Assembly: GCA_024720975.1 (NCBI GenBank)
Contig: JANJXX010000010.1
Coordinates: forward strand, 1-34,819
Reading direction: 5' to 3'
DNA length: 34,819 nt
Source of the DNA: Candidatus Panguiarchaeum symbiosum
GTDB lineage: Archaea; Asgardarchaeota; Njordarchaeia; Njordarchaeales; Panguiarchaeaceae
In this document: piece after piece, positions 23,996-32,130 of the stretch
How the letters are laid out: each line of letters starts with the position of its first letter
Numbering within the stretch: position 1 is the first letter of the stretch
The notes under the pieces: model-generated
Told to the model about the DNA's origin: nothing
Seen by the model: the letters and a program-made list of their open reading frames with translations, nothing else
Database searches by the model: none
Made by a program: the position numbers and the translations under genes

Positions 23996-24054
23996 ACCAA
24001 TGATGAGCCAGCTGAGAACTGATCTTAATGATGATTGTTAAAAGCTCTGACTTT
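23996..24054 (+). ncRNA. C/D box sRNA (2'-O-methylation guide)
   Basis: All four boxes are canonical and spaced as in archaeal dual-guide sRNAs: box C ATGATGA (24000-24006), 12-nt guide, D' CTGA (24019-24022), 5-nt spacer, C' ATGATGA (24028-24034), 12-nt guide, D CTGA (24047-24050). The guides are GCCAGCTGAGAA and TTGTTAAAAGCT. By the 'fifth base from D' rule the first targets a C in ...CUCAGCUGGC and the second a U in AGCUUUUAACAA. The first target resembles a tRNA D-arm (GCUCAGCUGG), but that is speculation. A TATA-like box lies at the right distance upstream. The RNA would work with L7Ae, Nop5 and fibrillarin. Confidence 0.85.
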
Positions 24055-24111
24055 AGTACTTTTATATCCTGTTTTGATTTACGAGTAATTGCTTTTCTTG
24101 GTGCTTTAATA

Positions 24112-24705
24112 ATGCGCCTGCTGGTAATTTCCGACACGCATGAAAATGTGAGAGTCCTTGATGCATTGCAGGATGTTATTGGTAAGCTTAAGCCTGAAGT
24201 TGTTATACACTGTGGAGATTTTATCTCACCAATAATCATTAGGAGATTGCTGAGGCTAGATGTAGATATTCAAGGGGTGTTTGGGAATAATGATGGAGAT
24301 GTAGATACAATATCTAGACTAGTAAAGGGTTCAAGAATACTCATAGAGAGTCAGCCCAAAGAGATTGAAATAAATGGTGAGAGAGCACTCGTTTTACATG
24401 GGTGGAAAAGCGTTGAACTGACACGAAGAATGGTGAAATCTCTGGCTCTAGGTGGTGATTATAGGTATATTTTCTACGGACACACGCATAACGTCGAACT
24501 AAGTATAATCAAGAATAGGAATTACCAAGTTCTTCAGGATGGATACAGTGAGGACACATCCTATAAGTTTAAAGTCGATGAATTTGACTCATTGGTACTT
24601 AATCCTGGAGAAGCATCAGGGATTCTAACTGGTATATCTACGTATGCATCGTTAGAGGTTACTAGGGATTATGTTCTAGTTGAAATAAAAAGATTAGAGG
24701 TTTGA
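24112..24705 (+). CDS. MJ0936/YfcE-family phosphodiesterase
   Basis: 197 residues from ATG 24112, preceded by GGTG. The frame is open 28 codons further, but that part overlaps the C/D sRNA and has no conserved residues. Complete metallophosphoesterase motifs: ISDTH (D8, H10), CGD (D36), GNND (59-61 region), LHGW (H96), YGHTH (H124, H126). The GNND variant with short length is typical of archaeal MJ0936-like phosphodiesterases that use Mn or Ni. Physiological substrate unknown (cyclic nucleotide or phosphodiester). TTTTATAT at 24058-24066 probably serves as its promoter. Confidence 0.9.
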   Translation: MRLLVISDTHENVRVLDALQDVIGKLKPEVVIHCGDFISPIIIRRLLRLDVDIQGVFGNNDGDVDTISRLVKGSRILIESQPKEIEINGERALVLHGWKSVELTRRMVKSLALGGDYRYIFYGHTHNVELSIIKNRNYQVLQDGYSEDTSYKFKVDEFDSLVLNPGEASGILTGISTYASLEVTRDYVLVEIKRLEV

Positions 24706-24714
24706 TATTCTAGA

Positions 24715-25107
24715 TCAGAATTTTAGCTCAGTTTCTGAACTCCAAAGGCCGTGAATATTGCAGTATGAAAAAGCAATAAGCTTTCCAGGTTTTTCGGTTC
24801 TAAATGAAAACACAGCAATCGGCTCCGTATAAACCCCACTCGTGTTAGGTCCCTTTACGGATTCTCCATGGGCATTAAACTCAACAAAGCCTAGATCATA
24901 TGGAAAATTGGAGTCTTCGGGCCAGAATAATAGTCTGATCCATCTTATATGATGTTCAGTAGTATTTGGATGCGGAATTTCTTTACCAACGGATACGCGA
25001 ACCGTTATGAGTTTTTTTGCTTCGGCTTTCTCTAGGATCTCAATGACTGGAACGTGCTTTTCGGTTTTCCAATCAGCGGTTTTGAATATGTATGACAATT
25101 TTATCAC
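24715..25107 (-). CDS. sorA: Superoxide reductase (1Fe type, neelaredoxin-like)
   Basis: 130 residues, the usual size for single-domain superoxide reductase, with no desulforedoxin domain. It reduces superoxide to hydrogen peroxide without making oxygen, fed by rubredoxin in anaerobes. Iron ligands are all visible: EKHVP (E16, K17, H18), IPHPNTTEHHIRWI (H46 and H52), and SYCNIHGLW (C116, H119). FNAHGESVKGPNTSGVYTEP matches the Pyrococcus enzyme closely. GTG start without a clear ribosome site; CCTTAAAAAA upstream on the minus strand may be the promoter. No rubredoxin or rubrerythrin gene is nearby. Suggests an anaerobe exposed to oxygen at times. Confidence 0.96.
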   Translation of the reverse strand: MIKLSYIFKTADWKTEKHVPVIEILEKAEAKKLITVRVSVGKEIPHPNTTEHHIRWIRLLFWPEDSNFPYDLGFVEFNAHGESVKGPNTSGVYTEPIAVFSFRTEKPGKLIAFSYCNIHGLWSSETELKF

Positions 25108-25316
25108 GCGAGATACTAGTTATTCAATTGCTTAATACATTTTTTAAGGTTTAAAAGATATTTATCAATATAGATAACTTATTGCTGAGAAATAAAGTAT
25201 CGTCTTTTATATTTTCTAATTATTGACGTTAATGTCTCAAAATTGATCTTGTCTAGGTTTATTAATTAAGTCGACTAATATTATTATAGTATATGCGATT
25301 CTTGCGGTGGCAACCA

Positions 25317-25832
25317 GTGGCATGCTATGACGTCTTGCAAGCAATAACCGAGAGAAGATCTATTAGGAAATATAGACCGGATAAAGTAGACTGCAACTTG
25401 ATATTGAAGCTTTTAGAAGCGGCTAGATGGACGCCCTCAGCCAAAAATGCGCAACCGTGGGAATTTATAATTGTTGATGACAAAGCAAAAATAGAAGCGA
25501 TCGCAAAAATTAAAGGCAGTAGTTGGATTGCAAGTGCTCCGATTCTAATAGTCGCTGTATCTGATCCAAGTGTAAGTCCTGTATATCACATGTCCGATAC
25601 TGCTATGGCTCTACATAACATCTCCCTTGCTGCCTTGAAATACGGTCTTGGAACTTGTTGGATTGGTATGCATGAGTGGAAAGAGGTAAAGGAGCTTCTT
25701 AAGATTCCACCGAACAAGACCCTAGTTGGAGCGTTAGCGGTTGGATACCCAGACGAAAAACCGCCCGCGAAAGAAAGAAAACCCATATCAGCAATAGCTT
25801 ACTATAATGAGTATGGATGTAGTATAAAATAA
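25317..25832 (+). CDS. Nitroreductase-family FMN oxidoreductase
   Basis: About 171 residues, typical for a minimal archaeal nitroreductase-fold protein (FMN-bound homodimer using NAD(P)H). Markers: AITERRSIRKYRPD (phosphate and FMN contact), LLEAARWTPSAKNAQPWEFI, the SDTAMALHNISLAALKYGLGTCWIG helix region (C in GTCW) and ALAVGYPDEKPPAK near the end. Start: GTG 25317 has GGTGG 6 nt upstream and puts the start right before the first helix. An ATG at 25293 directly behind a TATA-like stretch could serve as a leaderless start, adding 8 residues. Natural substrate unknown. Confidence 0.9.
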   Translation: MACYDVLQAITERRSIRKYRPDKVDCNLILKLLEAARWTPSAKNAQPWEFIIVDDKAKIEAIAKIKGSSWIASAPILIVAVSDPSVSPVYHMSDTAMALHNISLAALKYGLGTCWIGMHEWKEVKELLKIPPNKTLVGALAVGYPDEKPPAKERKPISAIAYYNEYGCSIK

Positions 25833-25932
25833 GATTCTACCTTTGAAACGCTTTTCGCTGTATGAATTGGCTTTTGAATAACAATTGAAAACTTTTGGAA
25901 CTCCTTGCTAAAGGTTTGGTTCTAGAGAAAAA

Positions 25933-27024
25933 ATGGCAGCATCCTACGTGGAAAGATTACTATGGAAGTACTTTAAAGATAATGTGTTTGGCGGATTCAG
26001 TAGCTTTATAGACAGGAGTGCGCTTCCATGGACACTACTAATCTCATCAATGCTAGCATGTGAGTACTTATACAAAATAAGACCTGGATCAACAGTGCTC
26101 GTCGCCTTATCTCTAATGTTGATTGGAATTATTCTATGGAAACGTCCAATGAATTTCAGAGCGGCAATAATAAGCGCTATACTACTCAGCGCTCTATGGG
26201 CATATCCCGCAAAATTTGGATCAGGGTTTATTGATTTTCTAAATAACATAAGCATGCTTTATGGAACTCTATTCGCGTGGTATCTATTTAATGCCTCCAT
26301 GTTTATAATTCAGACAGCCAACTTTTTTGCATCTACAGCAGGAATAGTAATTCTATATGGTAGTGATAAAGAGAGGATTTTCCTATCACCACTGGAGCAG
26401 TTAATTTCTGCATCAGTGCTAGGATTGGCTGTCTGGAAACTCGAAACGAGACTTCTAGATCTAATAATAGTATCTGCCCCAATCCTGATAACATTATTAT
26501 TTGCACACGTTATCATGAGAGGTAAAGGAAGAATTTTAAAAAGTGCATATGGACTATTCACGTTTGTTGTTGTGCCATCAACAATAGGATTTGTGATGGG
26601 ACTAGGAAGGACCGTAAATGCAACTATCTGGTTTATAATAGCGGTATTCTCACTGCTATTTGCAATTCAAAACTACACAAGAACCCTAGTTAGAGAGAAG
26701 AGAGTTGGTTTAAAATTTGGCTTCCTAGCATTTCTGGGATTAATCCTGCTGATTCTTCATCTCATTATCACCCCAGAATATTCATTAGCTATATCAATAA
26801 GAGATGTATGGCTTCTATCGATATTAGCTGCAGCACTCGCTCCAATCGTATCTGCAATATACTTTTATGCAACAGGGAAGATTGAATACTATGTTAGAAG
26901 AAATATGTTTACATGGAAAACGATAGTACGAGAAATATCAACCGTGCTAGGGATGAAAGCTTTGGAAGGAATCAGAGGTATCATCTGGGGGGAAGTAATG
27001 AAGCTATTCGGAGGAAGGAAGTAG
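25933..27024 (+). CDS. Polytopic membrane protein of unknown function, 363 aa
   Basis: About ten hydrophobic helices spread over the whole length, for example LPWTLLISSMLACEYLY near 30, TVLVALSLMLIGIILW near 55, LIIVSAPILITLLFAHVIM near 180, and FGFLAFLGLILLILHLII near 265. There are Arg/Lys-rich connecting loops and a C-terminal amphipathic cytosolic tail of about 60 residues. No transporter signature that I recognise. The ATG lacks a good ribosome site (GAGAAAAA), and codon use matches its surroundings. Probably transcribed on its own; convergent with rimI. Confidence 0.75.
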   Translation: MAASYVERLLWKYFKDNVFGGFSSFIDRSALPWTLLISSMLACEYLYKIRPGSTVLVALSLMLIGIILWKRPMNFRAAIISAILLSALWAYPAKFGSGFIDFLNNISMLYGTLFAWYLFNASMFIIQTANFFASTAGIVILYGSDKERIFLSPLEQLISASVLGLAVWKLETRLLDLIIVSAPILITLLFAHVIMRGKGRILKSAYGLFTFVVVPSTIGFVMGLGRTVNATIWFIIAVFSLLFAIQNYTRTLVREKRVGLKFGFLAFLGLILLILHLIITPEYSLAISIRDVWLLSILAAALAPIVSAIYFYATGKIEYYVRRNMFTWKTIVREISTVLGMKALEGIRGIIWGEVMKLFGGRK

Positions 27025-27052
27025 TACAATTATACGGCTCAGGCTATTAAAC

Positions 27053-27520
27053 TCAAAGCGTTAACACAAATACATAGGCATCTTCACCATCCTCATAATA
27101 TTTTTTCATTGTAGATACAATTCTAAAGCCCAGCTTCTCATAAAGCCTAATCGCATCAGTATTAGACACACGGCATTCAAGACGAATAGTTCGCGCTCCT
27201 AACCTTTTGAATTCTTCTATTGTTTTTTGCATTAGTAGTGTCCCCAAACCCATCCTCCTATATTCTGGATGTACCGCCACACTGTAGACATGACCAAATA
27301 GATCACCTTTATAGTTTTCGAGCATACTGCAAGAGTATCCAACGATTCTATTTCCAAGCTGAGCTACAATGAATACATCCGCATTAGCCAGCAGAAATAT
27401 AAGATACTGCCGCGAGTAAGGTGCCTTAAAACTCAGCTTCTCTATTGTATAAATATCAGGGAGATCCTGAAGCATAGCCTTTCTAATGATTATTCCTGAG
27501 TAATTGTCCTCAGGGAGCAT
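27053..27520 (-). CDS. rimI: GNAT N-acetyltransferase, RimI/Ard1-like
   Basis: 155 residues, one GNAT domain. Transfers acetyl from acetyl-CoA, in archaea mostly to protein N-termini. Visible: IIIRKAMLQDLPDIYTIEKL (motif C), HVYSVAVHPEYRRMGLGTLL (motif A, with the CoA pyrophosphate loop R-R-M-G-L-G), TIRLECRVSNTDAIRLYEKLGF (motif B), all characteristic of RimI. Slightly shorter than the ~165-aa Sulfolobus Ard1. Start ATG 27520 with only a weak ribosome site. Other GNAT substrates cannot be excluded. Confidence 0.87.
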   Translation of the reverse strand: MLPEDNYSGIIIRKAMLQDLPDIYTIEKLSFKAPYSRQYLIFLLANADVFIVAQLGNRIVGYSCSMLENYKGDLFGHVYSVAVHPEYRRMGLGTLLMQKTIEEFKRLGARTIRLECRVSNTDAIRLYEKLGFRIVSTMKKYYEDGEDAYVFVLTL

Positions 27521-27576
27521 GTGATCACTTAATAACTTTCAGTGATTTCCCTATGTAGAAAAATTAGAAAAAAGAT

Positions 27577-28422
27577 TTATGGACCGAATATTCTTTGGGC
27601 CCAATTTGGCCATACAAGACCTGAGTATAGGAGTATCGCAGATGTAGCAAGGGATAACAACTTTGCATATGTAACGATAATCATGGCGATTTTTGCCCAT
27701 TCAACTTGTGTAGCCAGGGCTGCGAGTATACCATGGGGCATCATCAGAAACACTAGTAATAATAACAAGACAAGGGCTATGGTTACAAGTTTTATCCTCT
27801 TTGCTCCAGCTGGCAATTTCTCTAGCTCTGGACCTAGCTTTGCTTTAAGAGAAACATAAAACTTATGTACACTCATGATCCCCACAATTAATAGAAATAT
27901 TCCAGTTATCGGTTTAGTGTCGAATGCTCCTTCAGGTCTAATCATGTGCCACCAGTTATATGGGTTTAAACCAAGTGCTATACCCACAATACTGAGTGTA
28001 TAGAAAATGTAGTCAATGGGTTTTATTTCTCCAAGCTTATGGACACTATATGCATAAATCAACGAGAATGCTATAAAGACCCCCGTAACTGACAAGCTCG
28101 TGGCAGTTGGGTATAGGTAAAATGCTACATCAGCACCCAGTTGTATCAGCACTCTAGAATCATTCGTTAAGTAGAACAGTATATCTCCAAGTACATGGAT
28201 AGAATCAAAGAATGCTACTGTTAATATTGCAATTCCAAAATATTTGTATTCAACCCTCTGAGGAAACGTTCGATAAGTTCTCAAGAATAGAAGCCCCGCT
28301 ATCCACATTATAGTAAGGTAGACTATACCAATAATGAGCATTGCTAGAAATCCCCAGGTACCGTAGGGGTATGGTCGAGGCTGGGCATTAGCCCACATAG
28401 GCCAAGGGAGAGTTAGAGTCAT
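27577..28422 (-). CDS. Seven-helix membrane protein of unknown function, 281 aa
   Basis: Seven predicted transmembrane helices of even length, with the N-terminus (about 20 residues, WPMWANAQPRPYPYG) outside. Polar, potentially functional residues sit inside helices: FDSIHVLGD in the second, a GLNPYNWWHM loop after the fourth, and MMPHGILAALATQVEW around the sixth. The evenly spaced His and Trp residues could bind heme or metal, but this is only a guess. ATG with GGTGG upstream. Transcribed divergently from the zinc-ribbon pair, with a shared regulatory repeat between them. Confidence 0.75.
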   Translation of the reverse strand: MTLTLPWPMWANAQPRPYPYGTWGFLAMLIIGIVYLTIMWIAGLLFLRTYRTFPQRVEYKYFGIAILTVAFFDSIHVLGDILFYLTNDSRVLIQLGADVAFYLYPTATSLSVTGVFIAFSLIYAYSVHKLGEIKPIDYIFYTLSIVGIALGLNPYNWWHMIRPEGAFDTKPITGIFLLIVGIMSVHKFYVSLKAKLGPELEKLPAGAKRIKLVTIALVLLLLLVFLMMPHGILAALATQVEWAKIAMIIVTYAKLLSLATSAILLYSGLVWPNWAQRIFGP

Positions 28423-28449
28423 ATTACACCACCAGTCGTGTTTTAAACT

Positions 28450-28515
28450 ATCCTAACTGCAGTATTATAAAGTATTATTTAAAAATATGGCAGAGAACTC
28501 TTATAATGTTAGGAT
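28450..28515. promoter_or_regulatory. Inverted repeat framing two divergent promoters
   Basis: ATCCTAAC (28450-28457) and its exact complement GTTAGGAT (28508-28515) flank about 50 bp that contain TATA-like elements in both directions (TATTATAAAG and TATTTAAAAATA). One regulator bound to both arms could control the 7-helix protein and the zinc-ribbon gene together. Confidence 0.4.
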
Positions 28516-28565
28516 TATGAGGTAAAAATGAAAACGGTAGAGCTTGCATCGGGCTAATTTTTGGG

Positions 28566-29321
28566 ATGTATATGCTTAGCTCGCAAGCTCTCGTGATCAA
28601 GATTAAGTGCACAATTTGTTCAGCGGAGAATGAAATTTGCATTGACAGGGTAGAGCTAGAAAGTGAACCATCTGGCGTTGTTAGGATTCCAATCGAGCAT
28701 TTCATTCCTCAACCGCATTTACTTGTCATTGACATTGATGCACATGGGACTATTAGAGGAGCATACATCATAAAGGATTACCCACTGCTGGAAGGAGTTC
28801 TAATGGGTGAAATTTTAGATACTATAGGTATTAGCAACTTGTCTAAGCTACTAGCTTGGCTCTTAGTGTATGATGAAGTAGATCTATATGGACGAAATCC
28901 AGATGTCACCAAACTAATTTCTACTTTTCTAAGTCACGTGTTTGGAAACGCTAGAAAGATTTCCTTGGGAAAAGAGAAAGCTAGGGTTAGACTCGACGTT
29001 TCTAATATACCAGAGCCAGAATTTAGTCTGAGCGTAATTAATCGCAGGTTGCAATCAGCCGTCAAAAATATCAAGAGTTCTAGCTCATTAATTGCATTTC
29101 TAAAGAATGAGTTTGAGAGATATGTGACTTATATTAATGTATTTGAAGAGGCTCTTAAAAGCACAAAGCGTCGCTTGACTATGGATGATTTTATTAGAAT
29201 ATCCGAAGGCAAATTACAGAGGGATGAAATCAAGCTGATACTAGCAGTGCTCAAGGCAAGGGGCATCGATGTGAGTAGAAAAGTCGAAATTCCCGAGTTC
29301 AAGATAGCGGAATTATTTTAG
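28566..29321 (+). CDS. Zinc-ribbon protein of unknown function, first of a paralogous pair
   Basis: 251 residues. N-terminal CTIC (C15, C18, with C25 nearby) followed by a small beta domain ending HLLVIDIDAHGTIRG (H51, D56, D58). The next gene has the same order: a C-x2-C ribbon, then a His-anchored hydrophobic strand and a xRG turn. The middle part (about 70-125) is mixed, and the last ~100 residues are charged helices (IRISEGKLQRDEIKLILAVLKARGID) that could form a winged-helix-like end. ATG 28566 or 28572; no clear ribosome site. The next gene starts 10 nt downstream, so they form an operon. Family not recognised. Confidence 0.65.
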   Translation: MYMLSSQALVIKIKCTICSAENEICIDRVELESEPSGVVRIPIEHFIPQPHLLVIDIDAHGTIRGAYIIKDYPLLEGVLMGEILDTIGISNLSKLLAWLLVYDEVDLYGRNPDVTKLISTFLSHVFGNARKISLGKEKARVRLDVSNIPEPEFSLSVINRRLQSAVKNIKSSSSLIAFLKNEFERYVTYINVFEEALKSTKRRLTMDDFIRISEGKLQRDEIKLILAVLKARGIDVSRKVEIPEFKIAELF

Positions 29322-29331
29322 GCGTCTCTAC

Positions 29332-30336
29332 TTGCCTATAATAACTGGGCAAGTTGTTGTTTTTAAATGCCCTCAATGCGGGAGACGAGAGTTCTATACA
29401 GTCAGGAGGGAGGATATTGATGAAGCGCTTTCTCATGAGGTATCTAGAGTAGGATTTTTCCATGGTGACCATATACTTCTTTGTGGGTTAAACAGATTAG
29501 GCGAGCCCGTAACGAGGGGTATAGACTCACCAAACAAAAGAGATTTGTACTCTAGCAATAGGATCTACGCAGAAGGCTTCTTACTAGTGTGTACTGAAAA
29601 CCCACTGGGTAATTTTCAAATAGCTTTAGTTGACACAGACCAAAAAGTACTCGACTTACGCTGCTTTGCTGGAGATCTTAGTTCAATCCTGTTAATATTT
29701 TGGGGAGAAATCGACTCAATACTTAGAGAGTGTAGTTCGCGGGGGTATTTCATAATACCTATGGGTGCTAATCTTATCAAAATGAAAATTAACCACCTGG
29801 TTGCGTTTATCAAGATTATTGAGGGAAGGAATTTAGATAAGAGCATTGAATTCCTATCCAGCATACTTGAGAGGGATGTAGATGCAATAATTTCAGCAGT
29901 TAATAGTATTGATAAGAGTTTAAGGGATTCTTACAAATCGCTTCCTGAGCTTATTTGGTACATCCTTCTCCTTAAAAACGTTTTTCCAATGAATCCACCA
30001 GTGGTGACTTTGAGCAGGGTCATGCACTACATTGAAAATAGGCGCACCAACGTTCCTAATAAGGCTGATGTGGAAAACATTGAGTTGATATTAAGAGCAG
30101 ACGGGACTCTAGTAAGTATCTGTAGCAAATCAGAACTAATACAGCTATCAAAACCTGTAGCAGTCCTACTTGGACACGTCGAGTTTGTGGATTTAATCTA
30201 TGACAATAGAGGCGAAAAGATAAGCTTAGAAACACTTCTGAGGAACATTAAGTGTGAGCATGTGGGGCCTTTTCTAGACTTCCTAAGAGAGTTAGAAAAG
30301 CGTAAATTAGTTGGGATAAGTCCAAAGAAATTGTGA
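29332..30336 (+). CDS. Zinc-ribbon protein of unknown function, second of the pair
   Basis: 334 residues. The N-terminus has CPQC (C13, C16), then FFHGDHILLCGLNRLGEPVTRG (H44, H47), which lines up with the H...LLVIDIDAHGTIRG stretch of the upstream gene. This suggests that the pair arose by duplication and diverged strongly afterwards. Residues 75-170 are strand-rich and 170-334 mostly helical, with a C-terminal segment (FLDFLRELEKRKLVGISP) typical of a winged-helix wing. TTG start, the first after the upstream stop. Its stop lies 24 nt from the stop of the HerA-like gene on the other strand. Function unknown; possibly a nucleic-acid-binding regulator. Confidence 0.65.
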   Translation: MPIITGQVVVFKCPQCGRREFYTVRREDIDEALSHEVSRVGFFHGDHILLCGLNRLGEPVTRGIDSPNKRDLYSSNRIYAEGFLLVCTENPLGNFQIALVDTDQKVLDLRCFAGDLSSILLIFWGEIDSILRECSSRGYFIIPMGANLIKMKINHLVAFIKIIEGRNLDKSIEFLSSILERDVDAIISAVNSIDKSLRDSYKSLPELIWYILLLKNVFPMNPPVVTLSRVMHYIENRRTNVPNKADVENIELILRADGTLVSICSKSELIQLSKPVAVLLGHVEFVDLIYDNRGEKISLETLLRNIKCEHVGPFLDFLRELEKRKLVGISPKKL

Positions 30337-30360
30337 TTGTATATTTAAAAGTGTGGAGAA

Positions 30361-32130
30361 TTAGCCCTGCTCCATTATCTGTCTGACGAGATCAAGTTTT
30401 CTTCTCTTGTGTTCTTTAAATATTTCTGCTGCTTTTTTGTAGTTCAGTACTTTAACTACCACTGGGAAATTAACTGCTTCTCCATGTATTAGTACCTCCT
30501 GTCTCTCAAGTACTGGTACTACCTTACGAAGTAAACTTGCACGAGGTGTCCCCATTAATGCTGCTCCTATATCTCGCTCATCAGTTAGTGTGAATACAAA
30601 GCTTGTCCACAGCATACTTATTACATCATCGTCTAGCTCACTCGGCTTTTGATCTATCACACAAAGTGTCACGCCTTTCTTTCTCATTTCCCTCGCAATT
30701 TCTCCAAATGGTGACATGCGATAAGTCTCCCTTCCCAAAAAGTTATGCGCCTCCTCTAAGAATATAACTATTTTCGTTTTCAGCTCCTCTCCCCTCACAA
30801 TCATACTCAATATCCTTTCTCTGAGGCGTCTGGCTATAAGGTTTGCCATTATCATGTACAATGGTGTCTCCTTTTCGTACTTACCCATGCTTATTACTAC
30901 ACTCCGACCGTTCTCGCTTACCAAATTGTCAACAATAGCGTCTATTGAACTCTTCTTCGTCTGCTTCTCCTCCTCCGTTATGTATGTGTATGGATAGTTG
31001 AGTAGTTGTTTAAGCTTTGCTGTTTGTGATCTGAAAGACGAACATGCAGACGGTCCAAGCCTATCTTTTATTACTTTTAGAATCATTCTCCTCAGTTTAT
31101 CCGCGTCCTCAACATTAGTTCTTTTCTTTATCTCATCCAAGATTTTTCTTCCTTCAATATCTTTCATCATCTTATCTTCAGAATCCTTATCGAGTATGAG
31201 ACCCCATATCCATAAGTCACCAAGTTTGCATCGTTTGTCTCGTTTTAGGATTGATGCGAACTCTCCCAAATGTTCAAGGAAGCCTTCGCTCACTCCAAAA
31301 ATTGGTGCTATGAGCCTCAAGTCATCTACTGTTAGGTCACTATAGTCTATCCTCAGTTCTTCCAGACCAGCTTCTTTTGCGAGTTCTAGGTCTGGTGTGT
31401 AGCGTAAGAATTTGTTTGAGAACAGGTTCATGCTCGCAATACCATCTGCTATCACATTTCCCTTATTGTCCCTCAGCTTGAGGCTATATTCAGAGTGCAT
31501 ATCAAATATCAGAAGTCTCAATCTCTTACTTTCTTTATCTACTGAACTTTTCTGATCATCGTACAGTATCATGTAACCGGCTAGAATATTGCCTAAGAAT
31601 GTCTTTCCCGTACCTGATTTGCCAAATATACCAAAGCTTAATTCGATCAGCTTCTCTATATCTACCGGTATGTATACTGTTGATTCGCCTGGTACTTTCG
31701 GAGTACCTATATTCCATAAATTCTTCTGATTCTCCTCACCAAAGAATACCTTAATATCCTCTTGGCGCACCTCAACGACGTCTGAATAGAAGTTAGGTAT
31801 TGTATCAGCGCTCCTCGGCATTTCGCCAGAGGATTGACCTAGGAGAGCTATTTCGATAAACCGAGTGTTTACATAGTCCTTGATAGCGTCCATTGCTATG
31901 TCCTTCAATTCATTGCCAATTCTAGATCCATAGAAGCTCTTAACAGTCTCTCCTGCCGATTCTATACCAATGTCAGTTATTACTCCGAGGTAGTGGTGTT
32001 TAGTACCTTTAATTACTACTAGGGCACCAACAGGATAATTCTCGATATTCTCATCCCTAACTAATACTTTCAAACCCCTGCTTAAGCTTCCCTCAATGAC
32101 TTTTCCAAGGGGACCAGCCAACTTATTCAC
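30361..32130 (-). CDS. HerA-like hexameric DNA translocase ATPase
   Basis: 589 residues. N-terminal HAS-barrel at about 1-90 (GPLGKVIEGSLS, YPVGALVVI, HHYLGVITDIGI), a linker region at 90-145, then an FtsK/HerA RecA core: Walker A GKSGTGKT at 170-177, IFDMHSEY after the first strand, a ~150-residue helical insertion, Walker B IVIFLEEAHNF at 454-464, and the sensor segment VIDQKPSELDDDVISMLW. Such ATPases thread DNA and partner with NurA or other nucleases. The GTG start overlaps the upstream gene's stop by 4 nt. Whether it serves the NurA protein 8 kb away or acts with the upstream 206-aa protein is open. Standard HerA is ~500 residues; the extra length is the insertion. Confidence 0.87.
   Translation of the reverse strand: MNKLAGPLGKVIEGSLSRGLKVLVRDENIENYPVGALVVIKGTKHHYLGVITDIGIESAGETVKSFYGSRIGNELKDIAMDAIKDYVNTRFIEIALLGQSSGEMPRSADTIPNFYSDVVEVRQEDIKVFFGEENQKNLWNIGTPKVPGESTVYIPVDIEKLIELSFGIFGKSGTGKTFLGNILAGYMILYDDQKSSVDKESKRLRLLIFDMHSEYSLKLRDNKGNVIADGIASMNLFSNKFLRYTPDLELAKEAGLEELRIDYSDLTVDDLRLIAPIFGVSEGFLEHLGEFASILKRDKRCKLGDLWIWGLILDKDSEDKMMKDIEGRKILDEIKKRTNVEDADKLRRMILKVIKDRLGPSACSSFRSQTAKLKQLLNYPYTYITEEEKQTKKSSIDAIVDNLVSENGRSVVISMGKYEKETPLYMIMANLIARRLRERILSMIVRGEELKTKIVIFLEEAHNFLGRETYRMSPFGEIAREMRKKGVTLCVIDQKPSELDDDVISMLWTSFVFTLTDERDIGAALMGTPRASLLRKVVPVLERQEVLIHGEAVNFPVVVKVLNYKKAAEIFKEHKRRKLDLVRQIMEQG

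Noticed and set aside
24028-24111. 28-codon N-terminal extension of the MJ0936-like phosphoesterase
   Set aside because: Overlaps the C/D box sRNA, and the conserved fold begins exactly at ATG 24112, which has its own ribosome site.
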